The position numbers and the translations under genes were made by a program. The notes beneath the pieces are model-generated. The model was given only the letters and a program-made list of their open reading frames with translations, was not told where the DNA came from and did no database searches. From the NCBI GenBank assembly GCA_002841155.1, contig PHEH01000001.1:407076-471075 (forward strand): 64,000 bases of DNA, written 5' to 3'. This stretch comes from Alphaproteobacteria bacterium HGW-Alphaproteobacteria-18 (lineage in GTDB: Bacteria; Pseudomonadota; Alphaproteobacteria; Caulobacterales; Hyphomonadaceae). The number at the start of each line of letters is the position of its first letter. Positions within the stretch are counted from its first letter, which is position 1. Of this stretch, positions 40,276 to 51,785 are shown one piece after another.

Positions 40276-41705
40276 GGGACAAGACCCGAAGCGGCATAGC
40301 TTGCCCAACCACCCGTACCGAGTTCTCCAATGAAGATCATGAACACCACACCCGCAACCAGAGCGCAGGCGATAACAGTACCAAGAACCGTGACATCCAC
40401 GCGCTCAAAGGCTTCCTTGGGCTCATCGAACCACATGACTTTCAGCAGCCGGAGATAGTATCCGAGCGACACCACGGATGCGAGCACCAGAACAATGGCC
40501 AAGGGAACGAGGTCTGCGTCGATGCCTGCACGCAGGACTTCATACTTCCCAAAGAATCCCCCGAACGGAGGCAGACCCGCCACGGACAGGACAAGTACCG
40601 TCATGGCGATGGCGAAGACCGGTTGCCGGCGCGCAAGTCCGCCAAGCTCCTGAATGCTTTCGACCATACCGCCGCGCCGGCGCATGGCGAGCACCCCGGC
40701 AAACAAACCGAGCGATGAGATGACATAGATCGTGGAGAAGGTCAGAAGCGCCGACGCCCCAAGGGCTTGTCCTGCGGCCACCGCAACTAGCGCATAACCG
40801 ACGTTTGCAATCGACGAATAGGCCAGCAGGCGTTTGATATTGTTCTGAGTCAGACCGCCAAGCGAGCCCACAATCATCGAGAGACCGGCGACAATCGCAA
40901 CAATGAGTTGCCATTGATCCATGACGCTGCCGAACAACGTGAACATCACATTCGCAAAGACAACGAGCGAAGCAAACTTCGGCGCCGAAGCAAAGAATGC
41001 GACGACCGGTGTTGGAGCGCCTTCGTACACGTCGGGGGTCCAGACGTGCATCGGCGAGGCCGAAATCTTGAACGCGAGGCCGACAATCATAAGCACCATG
41101 CCAAACATGGCGCCAACAGACTCGCCTGCCATTGCCAGGCCATCAAACGAGGTTGTCCCCGTAAAGCCATATACCAGCGAGGCGCCATAGAGGAGCATGC
41201 CGGAGGCCAGGGCGCCGAGGACGAAGTATTTGAGACCTGCTTCCGACGACCGCGCCGAATCCCGGTGGAAAGCCGCCAGAACGTAAGATGAGAGGCTCAG
41301 CGTCTCGATGCCCATATAGAGGGTCATCAGATTGTTTGCGGACAGGGTGATGCCCATCCCGAGCGACGCAAGCACCATCAGCAGAGGATACTCATACCGG
41401 CTGATGTCGTGGCGGCGCAGGAACCCCTCGGAGAGGAAGATGGCAACGCCGGCCAGGGTGAAGCTGATCACCTTGGTGAAGTTCGTGAAAGTGTTGGTCT
41501 TGACCAGGCCGTTGAACGCTTCGCCGCCTTGCAGGTGCATCGCTGAAAGCGCCGCGGCTGCGAACATGACAAGCGCGCCGACCTTATAAGAAAGGCTGTT
41601 GAAGCGCTCTCCAGCAATTGCCCCCACCAGCACCATCATGAGTCCGGATGCGGCGAGCCAAAGCTCAGGGGCGATTGCCTGTACGATGGATTGGGTATCG
41701 AGCAT
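40272..41705 (-). CDS. nuoN: NADH-quinone oxidoreductase subunit N
   Basis: Antiporter-like proton-pumping subunit of complex I, 477 residues, about 14 membrane segments. [39 protein letters not shown] and [16 protein letters not shown] are typical of NuoN. The start at 41705 ([18 protein letters not shown]) lies 4 nt after the nuoM stop; a longer reading enters nuoM. Last gene of the nuo set, followed by birA. Confidence 0.96.
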   Translation of the reverse strand: MLDTQSIVQAIAPELWLAASGLMMVLVGAIAGERFNSLSYKVGALVMFAAAALSAMHLQGGEAFNGLVKTNTFTNFTKVISFTLAGVAIFLSEGFLRRHDISRYEYPLLMVLASLGMGITLSANNLMTLYMGIETLSLSSYVLAAFHRDSARSSEAGLKYFVLGALASGMLLYGASLVYGFTGTTSFDGLAMAGESVGAMFGMVLMIVGLAFKISASPMHVWTPDVYEGAPTPVVAFFASAPKFASLVVFANVMFTLFGSVMDQWQLIVAIVAGLSMIVGSLGGLTQNNIKRLLAYSSIANVGYALVAVAAGQALGASALLTFSTIYVISSLGLFAGVLAMRRRGGMVESIQELGGLARRQPVFAIAMTVLVLSVAGLPPFGGFFGKYEVLRAGIDADLVPLAIVLVLASVVSLGYYLRLLKVMWFDEPKEAFERVDVTVLGTVIACALVAGVVFMIFIGELGTGGWASYAASGLVP

Positions 41706-41709
41706 CGGC

Positions 41710-43212
41710 TTACTGGCCTCCCGCCATGAGCGCAATGATGCGCCCAGTAGCACCACTGGTGACGGCGAAAATGAGGTTAGGCGCTATACCGAACAGGATT
41801 GTGAGCGCCGCCAACGGCGCAATACAGGCCCATTCGATCCGGTTCATGTCCTTGATGTCTTCAAGATGCGGGTTGGTGATCTCGCCAAAGACGGTCCGGC
41901 GATACAGCGTCAGCATGTAGACCGCCGAGAAGATCACACCAAATGCAGCGCCAAATGCCGCCCAGGTCGCTGCCTGGAAACCGCCTACCATCGTCAGAAT
42001 CTCACCTACAAACCCGCTGGTACCCGGAAGGCCAACATTCGCCATGGTGAACAACATGAAGAAGCCGGCGTAGATCGGCATCCGGCCAACAAGACCGCCA
42101 TAAGCGGCAATCTCGCGGGTGTGCATCCGGTCATAGACCACGCCAACGATCAGGAAGAGCGCGCCGGAAATAAGGCCGTGGCTCAGCATCTGGAAGATGG
42201 CGCCCTGAATGCCTGTCTCGTTGAAGGCAAAGATGCCGAGCGTGACAAAGCCCATATGCGCAACCGATGAATAGGCGATAAGCTTCTTCATGTCTGTCTG
42301 ACGCCAGGCGACCAGAGAGGTGTAGATGATGGCCACAACGGCCAGCGCGAACATCATTGGCTGGAAGTAGGCGCTGGCATCCGGGAACATCGGCAGCGAG
42401 AAGCGTAACATGCCGTAACCGCCCATTTTCAGCAGGACACCGGCAAGCACCACAGAGCCCGCTGTCGGCGCCTGAACGTGCGCATCAGGCAGCCAGGTGT
42501 GGACCGGCCACATCGGCAGTTTCACCGCGAACGACGCCAGGAAGGCCAACCAGAGCCATGTTTGGATGCCAGGATCAAAGGCATACTGCTCCAGCACTTC
42601 GAAGTCTGCCGAGCCTGCGGCCTGGATCATGTAGATCGCGGCGACGAGCAGCAGCAGTGAGCCGATCAGTGTGTAGAGGAAGAATTTGAACGACGCATAG
42701 ATGCGATCCTTCCCGCCCCAGATGCCGATGATCAGGAACATCGGAATGAGGCCAGCTTCGAAGAATATGTAGAACAGCACCAGATCGAGCGCTGTAAAAA
42801 CGCCGATCATGAACGTCTCAAGCACGAGGAAGGCGACGACATATTCCGTCACGCGCTTGTTGATCGAATTCCAGCTGGCCAGAAGACAGATCGGCGTCAG
42901 GAACGTCGTCAGCAGGATCAGCGAAATGGACAGACCATCGATGCCCAGCTTGTAGCTGATCGGTCCGTACCAGGCATGCTGCTCAACCAGCTGGTAGCCC
43001 GGCTGAGTCGCATCGAATGATAGAAACGCAGCCACAGACAACACAAAGGTTGCCGCAGAAATGATCAGCGATGCCATGAGGATGGCGCGGTTCTGCCGGC
43101 CATCGTCGGCCGCAGCGCGGCTTCCGGCCGTTGCCGCGCGCACAAGCACGATCAGCAGCGCGCCGATCAGCGGCAGGAACGTCATTGCAGTGAGAATGGG
43201 GAAACCGCCCAT
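41710..43212 (-). CDS. nuoM: NADH-quinone oxidoreductase subunit M
   Basis: Antiporter-like subunit of complex I, 500 residues, about 14 membrane segments. Conserved: [73 protein letters not shown] and [13 protein letters not shown]. The start at 43212 shares one base with the nuoL stop (TGATG). Confidence 0.96.
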   Translation of the reverse strand: MGGFPILTAMTFLPLIGALLIVLVRAATAGSRAAADDGRQNRAILMASLIISAATFVLSVAAFLSFDATQPGYQLVEQHAWYGPISYKLGIDGLSISLILLTTFLTPICLLASWNSINKRVTEYVVAFLVLETFMIGVFTALDLVLFYIFFEAGLIPMFLIIGIWGGKDRIYASFKFFLYTLIGSLLLLVAAIYMIQAAGSADFEVLEQYAFDPGIQTWLWLAFLASFAVKLPMWPVHTWLPDAHVQAPTAGSVVLAGVLLKMGGYGMLRFSLPMFPDASAYFQPMMFALAVVAIIYTSLVAWRQTDMKKLIAYSSVAHMGFVTLGIFAFNETGIQGAIFQMLSHGLISGALFLIVGVVYDRMHTREIAAYGGLVGRMPIYAGFFMLFTMANVGLPGTSGFVGEILTMVGGFQAATWAAFGAAFGVIFSAVYMLTLYRRTVFGEITNPHLEDIKDMNRIEWACIAPLAALTILFGIAPNLIFAVTSGATGRIIALMAGGQ

Positions 43213-45386
43213 CAGTTGGCCCCTCCGGCCCGCAGCCACAGGATCGCGCCAAACACGATGGCGGCCCCAATGATCACGAAGGCATAGTGATAAAGATAAC
43301 CCGTATGGAGTTTCGCAAGACGCCGCGCGCTGAAGCCCGCAAGCCAGGCCATCCCATCGGGACCGGCCCCATCGATGATCTTCTTGTCAGCTTTCCAGAA
43401 GATGTTTCCGAGGAAAGCAGAACCGCGAACCAGCGTGGCCTGGTAGATCTCGTCGAAATACCATTTGTTTGAGAACAGAGCATGCAGCGGTCCGCCACTG
43501 GCGGCGATGCGCGCGCCCACTCCGCGATTGAAGAAATATGTCATGCTGGCCAGCACAAAGCCGGCAACCGTGACAACCAGCGGCGCCCAAAGCACCCATT
43601 CCGGCACATAATGGCGATCATGGAGAATAGTGTTCTCGGGCGAGCGATAGATGGCCCCGGCCCAGAACGCTTCATTATTCGCTTCAACGAACGCATCATA
43701 GAAATAGAAACCTGCAAAGACCGCCCCCAGGCTCAGCAGCCCAAGGGGAATGAGCATTGCGAGCGGGCTCTCATGCGGCGTATGGGCATGCGCATGATCG
43801 TCGGCGGGATGCTCTTCCCCCTTAACGTCCTCACTCTCATGCGTGTCATGATGCCCATGATCATGATGCTCACCATGCGATGTCATCGGCCCATGGAAGG
43901 TCATGTAGATCAGCCGCCAGGAGTAGAAGCTCGTCAGGAAGGCCGCGAGCAGACCAAACCAGAACGCCATCTGGCCAAACATGACCTCAGCTGTTCCGGC
44001 AGCAAACGTGCTTTCCAGGATCGCATCTTTGGAGAAGAAGCCGGAGAAGCCGAACTTGGTATGCGGAATGCCCAGGCCGATGATGGCAATCGTACCGATC
44101 ATCATGGCTGCGTAGGTCAGTGGCATGAACTTCGCGAGCCCGCCCATGCGGCGCATGTCCTGCTCATGGTGCATGCCGTGGATGACCGAGCCAGCACCAA
44201 GGAACAGCAGCGCCTTGAAGAAGGCATGTGTGAAGAGGTGGAACATCGCCGCCTCATAGGCGCCAATACCTGCCGCGAAGAACATGTAACCAAGCTGCGA
44301 ACACGTCGAATAGGCGATGACCCGCTTGATGTCGTTCTGCGCCATACCGACGGTCGCGGCGTAGAGCGCGGTGACAGCCCCGACGAGCGCGATCATGCCG
44401 GACGCATAGAATGTATATTCATAGATCGGCGACACGAGACAGACGAGGTACACCCCTGCCGTCACCATCGTCGCCGCATGGATCAGCGCGGACACCGGCG
44501 TCGGGCCTTCCATCGCGTCCGGCAGCCAGACGTGCAGGAAGAACTGGGCCGATTTGCCCATCGCGCCGATGAACAGCAGGATGCCGATCAGTTCCAGCGC
44601 ATAAACGCGGTGCCCAAGGAACATAATGACCGCTTCACGCGCAGGCGCGGCTTCAGCGAAGGCAACCGGCGTAACGATGGCATTGGTCCGGATCGCGTCC
44701 AGGACCGGCCCGAATTCGACGCTGCCAAACACGAAGAACACAGCCATGATGCCCAGCGCGAGCCCGAAATCGCCCACACGGTTGGTGACGAACGCCTTGA
44801 TCGACGCGTCGTTCGGCGCCTTCTTTGTGTACCAGAAGCCGATCAGCAGGTAGGAGGCCAGACCGACCCCTTCCCATCCAAAGAAGAGCTGGATGAAGTT
44901 GTCCGCCACCACCAGCATGAGCATCATGAAGGTGAAGAGCGACAGGTAGGCAAAGAAGCGCGACTTGTGCGGCTCTTCGCTCATATAGCCCCAGGAATAG
45001 AGGTGAACGAGGCCGGAGACGCCGGTGATCACTGCCATCATGACGATCGAGAGCGCGTCGACGCGGATCGCCCAGTTGGCCTTGAAGCTGCCAACCTCGA
45101 TCCAGGGCATCAGCGTGATGATGTGCTGTTTCAGCTCCTGTGTGCCGTGCGCCGCGCCCGCAGTCAGATAAGCGTCGACCGCAGCATGCGCCGCAGGCGC
45201 GCCGACATGTCCGAGCCCGGCAACATAGGCAAACAGCTGGAACAGCGACAGCGCGCCCGCAGTCAACACGGTGCCGGTGGTGGCCAGCATCAAGATGCGG
45301 TCGCCGATCACCTTATGGAACAGGCCCAGCAGGGCGGCGATGCCCGGCGCCAGAACAATGAAGATAAGAAGGCTATCAGGAAGCAT
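43212..45386 (-). CDS. nuoL: NADH-quinone oxidoreductase subunit L
   Basis: Distal antiporter-like subunit of complex I, 724 residues (E. coli 613), with the long lateral helix at the C-terminal side. Conserved: [53 protein letters not shown], and [16 protein letters not shown]. An inserted loop at about residues 501-540 is extremely rich in His, Asp and Glu; it explains part of the extra length. The start lies 7 nt after the nuoK stop. Confidence 0.97.
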   Translation of the reverse strand: MLPDSLLIFIVLAPGIAALLGLFHKVIGDRILMLATTGTVLTAGALSLFQLFAYVAGLGHVGAPAAHAAVDAYLTAGAAHGTQELKQHIITLMPWIEVGSFKANWAIRVDALSIVMMAVITGVSGLVHLYSWGYMSEEPHKSRFFAYLSLFTFMMLMLVVADNFIQLFFGWEGVGLASYLLIGFWYTKKAPNDASIKAFVTNRVGDFGLALGIMAVFFVFGSVEFGPVLDAIRTNAIVTPVAFAEAAPAREAVIMFLGHRVYALELIGILLFIGAMGKSAQFFLHVWLPDAMEGPTPVSALIHAATMVTAGVYLVCLVSPIYEYTFYASGMIALVGAVTALYAATVGMAQNDIKRVIAYSTCSQLGYMFFAAGIGAYEAAMFHLFTHAFFKALLFLGAGSVIHGMHHEQDMRRMGGLAKFMPLTYAAMMIGTIAIIGLGIPHTKFGFSGFFSKDAILESTFAAGTAEVMFGQMAFWFGLLAAFLTSFYSWRLIYMTFHGPMTSHGEHHDHGHHDTHESEDVKGEEHPADDHAHAHTPHESPLAMLIPLGLLSLGAVFAGFYFYDAFVEANNEAFWAGAIYRSPENTILHDRHYVPEWVLWAPLVVTVAGFVLASMTYFFNRGVGARIAASGGPLHALFSNKWYFDEIYQATLVRGSAFLGNIFWKADKKIIDGAGPDGMAWLAGFSARRLAKLHTGYLYHYAFVIIGAAIVFGAILWLRAGGAN

Positions 45387-45393
45387 ACCCTTG

Positions 45394-45702
45394 TCAGCCC
45401 TTCATGAGGTCGACATTCTCAACCGAGATGTCGCGCCGGTTACGGAAATAGACGACCAGGATGGCAAGTCCGACCGCGGCTTCAGCAGCCGCGACGGTCA
45501 GCACCAGCATCGCAAAGATCTGGCCCTCGATGGTTCCGCTGAACACAGAGAACGCAACGAGATTGATGTTCACAGACAACAGGATCAGCTCGATCGCCAT
45601 CAGGATGACGATGATGTTCTTGCGGTTCACGAAGATGCCAACGACGCCAATCGTGAACAGCGCGGCCGAAACGGCGAGATAATGAAACAGTCCGAGTTCC
45701 AT
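45394..45702 (-). CDS. nuoK: NADH-quinone oxidoreductase subunit K
   Basis: Small membrane subunit of complex I, 102 residues, three membrane segments. The conserved glutamates of the proton path are in [19 protein letters not shown] and [17 protein letters not shown]. It lies 3 nt after the nuoJ stop. Confidence 0.97.
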   Translation of the reverse strand: MELGLFHYLAVSAALFTIGVVGIFVNRKNIIVILMAIELILLSVNINLVAFSVFSGTIEGQIFAMLVLTVAAAEAAVGLAILVVYFRNRRDISVENVDLMKG

Positions 45703-45705
45703 CTG

Positions 45706-46299
45706 TCAGATCCCCTGCCCAGGTGTCGGGTCTTTGAGTTCAACAGCGTCCCCGCGCCGGCGGCCGGTTTGCTTCGCAATGTTCTGACGTTTGATGTGAG
45801 GACGATGGCGGAGCGTGAGGACGATGGCACCGACCATGGCGATCAGAAGGACGATACCCGACAGCTGGAACAGCAGCAGGTAGTCTGTGTACATCACGCG
45901 GCCGATAGCTTCAGCATTCGTTGGCGCGCCTGGCGAGGCGTCCATGTTGCCAGTTGGGAGGGCGCCGCCAGCAACGGACACCAGTACCAGCTCTGCCAGA
46001 AGGATGACCCCGACCAACAGCGCAAACGGCCAATACCGAAGCGTGCCCTGCTTGAGCTCCACGAAATCAACGTCGAGCATCATCACAACGAACAGGAACA
46101 GCACCGCAACAGCGCCGACATAGACCACGACGAGTAGCATGGCGAGGAACTCTGCGCCGATCAGGACGAGGAGCCCCGCCGCAGAGAAAAACGTCAGGAT
46201 GAGCCAGAGAACGGAGTGCACGGGATTGCGCGCCGCGATGACAAACATCGCTGCCAGCACGACAATCGCCGCAATCAATGAGAAAGCGATCAACGCCAC
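45706..46299 (-). CDS. nuoJ: NADH-quinone oxidoreductase subunit J
   Basis: Membrane subunit of complex I, 197 residues, five membrane segments; NPVHSVLWLILTFFSAAGLLVLIGAEFLAMLLVVVYVGAVAVLFLFVVMML is the family core (shown here only as a landmark, its conserved part runs VVYVGAVAVLFLFV). The start codon is GTG with AGGAAGGGG about 10 nt upstream. The 71-bp gap to nuoI is the largest inside the nuo operon. Confidence 0.95.
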   Translation of the reverse strand: MALIAFSLIAAIVVLAAMFVIAARNPVHSVLWLILTFFSAAGLLVLIGAEFLAMLLVVVYVGAVAVLFLFVVMMLDVDFVELKQGTLRYWPFALLVGVILLAELVLVSVAGGALPTGNMDASPGAPTNAEAIGRVMYTDYLLLFQLSGIVLLIAMVGAIVLTLRHRPHIKRQNIAKQTGRRRGDAVELKDPTPGQGI

Positions 46300-46370
46300 G
46301 GCCAGTTCGCCCCTTCCTGATAAATGCCAGAACCCAACCGGCCCGGCCCTGTTTCTAACCAGCGTCGCCC

Positions 46371-46856
46371 TTAGCGGTACGGCGCATCCAATTCCAGATT
46401 CTTGGCGATCAGCCGTTCCCAGCGGTCGCCATTCGCGAGGAGGCGTTCCTTGTCATAGAACAACTCTTCGCGTGTTTCTGTTGCAAACTCGAAGTTTGGC
46501 CCTTCGACGATGGCGTCCACCGGGCAGGCTTCCTGACAGAAGCCGCAATAAATGCACTTCACCATGTCGATGTCATAGCGCGTGGTCCGGCGGGCGCCGT
46601 CTTCGCGAGGCTCGGCCTCGATCGTAATTGCCTGCGCCGGGCAGATCGCCTCACAGAGCTTGCACGCAATGCAGCGCTCTTCGCCGCTGGGATAACGGCG
46701 CAGCACATGCTCACCCCGAAAACGCGGTGAAAGCGGGTTCTTCTCGAACGGGTAATTTACGGTCGCCTTGCGGCGAAACATCTCCCGAATAGCAATCCAG
46801 GCAGCCCCGAGAAAATCGGTGAGCAACGCACCACGGAGAGTTTGCGCAAGGCTCAT
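46371..46856 (-). CDS. nuoI: NADH-quinone oxidoreductase subunit I
   Basis: Peripheral arm subunit with two [4Fe-4S] clusters (N6a, N6b). From the ATG at 46856 it has 161 residues; ligands are Cys62, 65, 68, 72 ([12 protein letters not shown]) and Cys101, 104, 107, 111 ([12 protein letters not shown]). The ATG overlaps the nuoH stop as ATGA, which decides against the in-frame start 26 codons upstream. The gap to nuoJ shows only GC-rich inverted repeats and no gene. Confidence 0.96.
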   Translation of the reverse strand: MSLAQTLRGALLTDFLGAAWIAIREMFRRKATVNYPFEKNPLSPRFRGEHVLRRYPSGEERCIACKLCEAICPAQAITIEAEPREDGARRTTRYDIDMVKCIYCGFCQEACPVDAIVEGPNFEFATETREELFYDKERLLANGDRWERLIAKNLELDAPYR

Positions 46857-47947
46857 GAGAGACCTCCCACGAATGTCACATAGCCTGCCACGATGATAAC
46901 GGCCGCCAGAGAAGTCGGCAGAAAGATTTTCCAACCTAGACGCATCAGCTGGTCATAACGGTAGCGAGGCACGATGGCCTTCACCAGAGCGAACAGGAAG
47001 AAGCAGAAGAGCACCTTGCCCATGAACCAGGCGAGACCGGAAAGGCTGAGCAGAAGCGGCGGCAGGTTCGCGGTCAGTTCCGGGCCCAGCGCGATGGGGC
47101 CATGCCAGCCGCCCAGGAACAGGATCGTCATCATCGCGCACATCAGCACGATGTTGAGATATTCTCCGAGCATAAAGAGGAGATAAGGCGTCGAGCCATA
47201 CTCGACCTGATAGCCCGCAACGAGTTCGGATTCCGCTTCCGGCAGATCAAACGGCGGCCGGTTCGTTTCCGCCAGCGCCGAGATGAAGAAGATCACGAAC
47301 ATCGGCACCATGACGACGATCAGCGGGAAATACTGGAAGCTGAACACGTGCCAGTTCTGGATTCCGCCATCCTGATTGTTGACGATGGTGGTGAGGTTCA
47401 TGGAACCGGCCAGCAGGATGACTGTGACGATGATGAAACCGATGGAGACCTCATAAGAGACCATCTGAGCAGCGGAGCGCAGAGCGCCCAGGAAGGGATA
47501 TTTCGAGTTCGATGCCCAGCCGCCCATGATGATGCCGTAGACGCCGAGCGAGGAAATGGCGAACAGGTAGAGGACACCCACATTCAGGTTCGCGATGACC
47601 CAGCTTGTCCCGGTTTCGGTCCCCGGCGCCACAGGAATGGCCGCCCAGGTCACAAAGGCCAGCGTACAGGTCAGGATCGGCGCGAGCAGGAACACCGCCT
47701 TGTTGGCGCCCGCCGGGATGACGATTTCCTTCAGGAGGAATTTGCCGAAGTCCGCAAAGGACTGAAACAGACCAAACGGGCCAACAACGTTGGGTCCTTT
47801 GCGCATCATCACACCTGCCCAGACCTTGCGGTCAAACAGCAGGAGGAATGCAATCGACAGCAGGAGCACCAGGGTGAACAGGCCAATCTGGCCCAGCACC
47901 AGCAGCGGGCCCCAGAGGCTGCCAAGAGACTCGATCGCGTTGCTCAT
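46853..47947 (-). CDS. nuoH: NADH-quinone oxidoreductase subunit H
   Basis: Membrane subunit at the quinone site and the junction of the two arms, 364 residues, about eight membrane segments. Conserved: [51 protein letters not shown] and [28 protein letters not shown]. It starts 9 nt after nuoG and overlaps nuoI by 4 nt. Confidence 0.97.
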   Translation of the reverse strand: MSNAIESLGSLWGPLLVLGQIGLFTLVLLLSIAFLLLFDRKVWAGVMMRKGPNVVGPFGLFQSFADFGKFLLKEIVIPAGANKAVFLLAPILTCTLAFVTWAAIPVAPGTETGTSWVIANLNVGVLYLFAISSLGVYGIIMGGWASNSKYPFLGALRSAAQMVSYEVSIGFIIVTVILLAGSMNLTTIVNNQDGGIQNWHVFSFQYFPLIVVMVPMFVIFFISALAETNRPPFDLPEAESELVAGYQVEYGSTPYLLFMLGEYLNIVLMCAMMTILFLGGWHGPIALGPELTANLPPLLLSLSGLAWFMGKVLFCFFLFALVKAIVPRYRYDQLMRLGWKIFLPTSLAAVIIVAGYVTFVGGLS

Positions 47948-47956
47948 GGCGCCGCC

Positions 47957-50056
47957 CTACTCTGCCGCTACCGGAGTGTCTAGGCGGCTTGCCAGCGCAG
48001 AACACTCGGCCATTGTCTTGGATGCCCGTGCAATCGGGTTGGTGAGGTAGAAATCCACAACCGGGGTCGCCAGAGGCGCGCTTGAGAAAGCACCTGAAAC
48101 GTCCGGAACAGGCTGGGAGAGCGCCGAGACACCGCGGGCGCCGGGGGCATAGCCACGGCCGGAGAAGACGGTGTGCTCTCCTTCCTGACCCCGCAGGAGG
48201 GCGCGGAGCTGATCGGCTGTGTCATAAGGAAGCGGCTTTCCGCAGACCGCTGAAAGTGCACGAAAAATTGCCCAGCCTTCGCGGGCCTCGCCCTTGGGCT
48301 GGGTCGCGCGGGTGGTCATCTGGACCCGGCCTTCTGTGTTCACGTAAGTCGCCGTCATTTCTGTGTAGGCGGCGCTGGGCAGGACGATATCCGCGCGGCT
48401 TGCGCCTGCGTCTCCATGCGATCCGACATAAATAACCTTGGCATTTCCGAGCTTTGACAGGTCAACCTCATCAGCGCCCAGCAGGACAACTGTGGAAAGG
48501 CCGCCGCCGAGAATGTCTGCTGTCGACAAGCCGCCTTCGGCCGGAACGAAGCCGACATCCAGAGCGCCAACCCGGCCAGCAGCGGTATGCAGGACGCCAA
48601 AACCTGCCCATCCATCCACCACAGCGCCGACATCCTGAGACAATTTCAGGACAGTTTGGGACAGTTTGAGACAGTCTTCGCGGCAAAGCGCGCGCTCGCC
48701 GACCACGATCATCGGCCGCTTGGCGTCTTTGAGAATTTTGTAGAAGTCGCTTGAGGCGAGCTTGTCGAGGTCTGCCGCAGACGTGCCGAGATGCTCATAG
48801 GGATAGGTCAGGTCAACGGCCTCGCCGATGACGCCGACCTTCAGATCACCCCAGAGCCAGGCCTTGCGGATGCGGGCGTTCCAGACGGCGGCTTCGACAC
48901 GTGGATTGGTGCCGATGAGCAGGAGCGCATCAGCCTCCTCAACGCCCATCAGGGTGGGGTTGAGGATGTAATGTTCGCGCACACCGCTGGTGCCGTAGCC
49001 AGCGCCAGCGGGGCGGCAGTCGGTATTCTTGACGCCGAGGCTGCGGAAGAGATCGAGAGCGGCTTTGGCTTGCTCCACTTCGATCAGATCGCCGGCCACA
49101 ACGCCGACCTTGTCCGGGTTGACGGCGAGCGCAGCTTTGACGGCCTCAAAGGCTTCACCCCATGTCGCGGCGCGGAGTTTGCCATTTTCGCGGATGTAGG
49201 GCCGATCAAGGCGCTGGCGGCCCAGGCCATCCCAGACGAAGCGCGACTTGTCTGACAGCCACTCCTCGTTCACCTCTTCATTCAGCTCCGGCAGGATGCG
49301 CATGACCGCGTCCCCCTTGGCGTCAATGCGGATCGCCGCGCCCATGGCGTCCATCACGTCGATGGAGGAGGTCTTGCGCAGCTCCCAGGGGCGGGCGTTG
49401 AAGGCGTAGGGTTTCGAGGTCAGCGCGCCGACGGGGCAGAGATCGATCACATTGCCGGAGAGCTCAGAGGTCAGGGCCTTTTCCAGATAGGTTGTGATCT
49501 CGGCATTTTCGCCGCGGCTGATCATGCCCATCTCTTCGACCCCAGCCACTTCCGCAGCAAAGCGGACGCAGCGCGTACACTGGATGCAGCGCGTCATGAT
49601 CGTCTTGACGAGCGGCCCCATGTACTTGTCTTCGACGGCGCGCTTGTTCTCTTCAAACCGCGAACTTGAGCGGCCATAGGCAACGGCCTGGTCCTGAAGA
49701 TCGCATTCGCCGCCCTGATCGCAGATCGGGCAATCGAGCGGGTGGTTGATCAGGAGGAACTCCATCACACCATTGCGGGCCTTCTCAACATAGGGGCCTG
49801 CGGTGCGCACGATAGGCGCTGAGCCATCCTGGTTGGGCCGCATGTCACCGACGATCTGCGCGCAGGATGCAATCGGCTTGGGCGCGCCCTGCCACTCCAC
49901 GAGGCACATGCGGCAATTGCCCGCCACAGACAGGCGCTCGTGATAGCAGAAGCGCGGGATCTCGGCGCCCGCTTCCTCACACGCCTGCATCAGCGTGTAG
50001 TGCTTGGGCACTTCGATTTCCTGGCCGTCGATGTTCAGCTTGAAAGTGTCGGACAT
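47957..50056 (-). CDS. nuoG: NADH-quinone oxidoreductase subunit G
   Basis: Large iron-sulfur subunit of the peripheral arm, 699 residues. The N-terminal ferredoxin-like domain binds [2Fe-2S] N1b (CYHERLSVAGNCRMCLVEW), then [4Fe-4S] N5 (HPLDCPICDQGGECDLQD) and N4 (CIQCTRCVRF), followed by a molybdopterin-oxidoreductase-like domain that has no cofactor in this family. It starts 6 nt after the small membrane-protein gene that separates it from nuoF. Confidence 0.97.
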   Translation of the reverse strand: MSDTFKLNIDGQEIEVPKHYTLMQACEEAGAEIPRFCYHERLSVAGNCRMCLVEWQGAPKPIASCAQIVGDMRPNQDGSAPIVRTAGPYVEKARNGVMEFLLINHPLDCPICDQGGECDLQDQAVAYGRSSSRFEENKRAVEDKYMGPLVKTIMTRCIQCTRCVRFAAEVAGVEEMGMISRGENAEITTYLEKALTSELSGNVIDLCPVGALTSKPYAFNARPWELRKTSSIDVMDAMGAAIRIDAKGDAVMRILPELNEEVNEEWLSDKSRFVWDGLGRQRLDRPYIRENGKLRAATWGEAFEAVKAALAVNPDKVGVVAGDLIEVEQAKAALDLFRSLGVKNTDCRPAGAGYGTSGVREHYILNPTLMGVEEADALLLIGTNPRVEAAVWNARIRKAWLWGDLKVGVIGEAVDLTYPYEHLGTSAADLDKLASSDFYKILKDAKRPMIVVGERALCREDCLKLSQTVLKLSQDVGAVVDGWAGFGVLHTAAGRVGALDVGFVPAEGGLSTADILGGGLSTVVLLGADEVDLSKLGNAKVIYVGSHGDAGASRADIVLPSAAYTEMTATYVNTEGRVQMTTRATQPKGEAREGWAIFRALSAVCGKPLPYDTADQLRALLRGQEGEHTVFSGRGYAPGARGVSALSQPVPDVSGAFSSAPLATPVVDFYLTNPIARASKTMAECSALASRLDTPVAAE

Positions 50057-50062
50057 GGGACT

Positions 50063-50461
50063 TCAGAACTCTTCGGAAGGATTGATGCGGGGCTTGCCGG
50101 GATTGTCGATGGCGTTGAGGCCAATGGCGAAGCGGGAAAACAGGAACTGGCCAATCAGTATACCAACGACCAGCAGATTGAAGGGCACGGCATATTCAAT
50201 CATGCCGTAAAGAAACAGCCCGGCGCTGACGACGGAAAGGGCCATCACGCCCCAGAGAGCCTTTACATAGACAATGGCCAGCAGGGCCAGAACCGCGCTG
50301 AGCGCAGACGCGCCGGCAACGATCATCACAAAAACGCGCTGATGCTCCTCAATCCCGCCATTCCGGGGCATCAGATAGCCCAGAATGAAGGCCACGACCG
50401 CGTGAATGGTGGCCAGCGAGAGGCACCAGGACACGATCAGGATGGCGCGGGTGAGACTCAC
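50063..50461 (-). CDS. Small four-helix membrane protein of unknown function between nuoF and nuoG
   Basis: 132 residues with about four membrane segments (roughly 5-28, 44-62, 66-88 and 91-112) and a hydrophilic C-terminus (residues 113-132) ending PRINPSEEF. I recognise no family. It has an ATG start 13 nt after nuoF and ends 6 nt before nuoG, so it is co-transcribed with complex I. Genes between nuoE, nuoF and nuoG vary among alphaproteobacteria and often encode uncharacterised small proteins. Possible roles as an assembly or accessory factor are guesses from position only. Confidence 0.75.
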   Translation of the reverse strand: MSLTRAILIVSWCLSLATIHAVVAFILGYLMPRNGGIEEHQRVFVMIVAGASALSAVLALLAIVYVKALWGVMALSVVSAGLFLYGMIEYAVPFNLLVVGILIGQFLFSRFAIGLNAIDNPGKPRINPSEEF

Positions 50462-50474
50462 TTTGCGGCTCTTC

Positions 50475-51782
50475 CTATTCTGCTGCCGTGACTACAGCGC
50501 CCTGCACCATCGCGCGCGGCAGACGGTATTGGGTGATGCGGTCTTCGATTTCATGGCGGAAGTGGCGGATGAGGCCCTGGATCGGCCAGGCAGCGGCGTC
50601 GCCAAGGGCGCAGATCGTGTGCCCTTCGACCTGTTTGGTGACGTCCAGCAGCGTATCGATCTCGTCATGCTCGGCCTCGCCGCGCACCATGCGCTCCAGC
50701 ACGCGCCACATCCAGCCGGTGCCTTCCCGGCAGGGCGTGCACTGACCACAGCTCTCATGCTTGTAGAAGTAAGCGAGGCGGGCGATGGCTCGGATCAGGT
50801 CTGTCTGCTTGTCCATGACGATCACAGCTGCCGTGCCGAGGCCGGATTTCAGATCACGGAGCGTGTCGAAATCCATATATGCGTCCATGATCTGTTCGGC
50901 CGGCACCATCGGAACCGATGATCCGCCGGGGATCACAGCCTTGAGATTTTCCCAGCCGCCGCGAATGCCGCCGCAATGGGTTTCGATCAGATCACGGAAG
51001 GTGATCGACATTTCCTCTTCGACATTGCACGGCTTGTTTACATGGCCGGAAATGCAGAACAGCTTGGTGCCCGCATTATTCGGGCGGCCGAAGCCGGCAA
51101 ACCATTGGGCGCCTCGGCGCAGGATGGTGGGCGCAACGGCAATCGACTCGACATTGTTCACAGTCGTCGGGCAGCCATAGAGACCGGCATTCGCCGGGAA
51201 GGGTGGCTTCAGGCGCGGCTGGCCCTTTTTGCCTTCAAGGCTTTCGAGGAGCGCGGTTTCTTCGCCGCAGATGTAAGCGCCGGCGCCGTGGTGAACATAG
51301 AGATCGAAATCCCAGCCGTTCACATTGTCCTTGCCGATCAGCTTTGCCTCATAGGCTTCCTTGACGGCCTTTTCGAGCGCGTGGCGCTCATTGATGTATT
51401 CGCCGCGAATATACACATAGCAGACATGCGCGCGCATCGCGCGGCTTGCCACCATGCAGCCCTCGATCAGCAGATGAGGATCGTGGCGGAGGATTTCGCG
51501 GTCCTTGCAGGTGCCCGGCTCGGACTCATCGGCATTGACGACGAGATAGTGCGGACGGTCCCGCACTTCCTTAGGCATAAACGTCCATTTCAGGCCCGTC
51601 GGGAAGCCAGCGCCGCCCCGTCCGCGAAGGCCGGATGCCTTGATCTGGTTGCAGATCCAGTCTGGCCCCTGCTCCAGCATTTCGCGCGTCAGATGCCAGG
51701 CGCCGCGCTTCTTGGCAGCGTCAAGATCCGGCGAGTGAAGCCCGTAAAGGTTTGTGAAAATGCGGTCCTTGTCCTGCAACAT
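50475..51782 (-). CDS. nuoF: NADH-quinone oxidoreductase subunit F
   Basis: NADH- and FMN-binding subunit with [4Fe-4S] N3, 435 residues. The nucleotide-binding region [16 protein letters not shown] is near residue 65, the FMN region [17 protein letters not shown] follows, and the cluster motif [16 protein letters not shown] is near residue 350. It starts 3 nt after the nuoE stop. Confidence 0.97.
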   Translation of the reverse strand: MLQDKDRIFTNLYGLHSPDLDAAKKRGAWHLTREMLEQGPDWICNQIKASGLRGRGGAGFPTGLKWTFMPKEVRDRPHYLVVNADESEPGTCKDREILRHDPHLLIEGCMVASRAMRAHVCYVYIRGEYINERHALEKAVKEAYEAKLIGKDNVNGWDFDLYVHHGAGAYICGEETALLESLEGKKGQPRLKPPFPANAGLYGCPTTVNNVESIAVAPTILRRGAQWFAGFGRPNNAGTKLFCISGHVNKPCNVEEEMSITFRDLIETHCGGIRGGWENLKAVIPGGSSVPMVPAEQIMDAYMDFDTLRDLKSGLGTAAVIVMDKQTDLIRAIARLAYFYKHESCGQCTPCREGTGWMWRVLERMVRGEAEHDEIDTLLDVTKQVEGHTICALGDAAAWPIQGLIRHFRHEIEDRITQYRLPRAMVQGAVVTAAE

Positions 51783-51785
51783 GGC

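Noticed and set aside
43482..45407. A 641-codon open frame on the plus strand, antisense to nuoL
   Set aside because: It lies entirely opposite nuoL and nuoL's start, its translation is rich in Arg, His, Glu and Gln with no domain, and it reflects the high GC and codon bias of nuoL.
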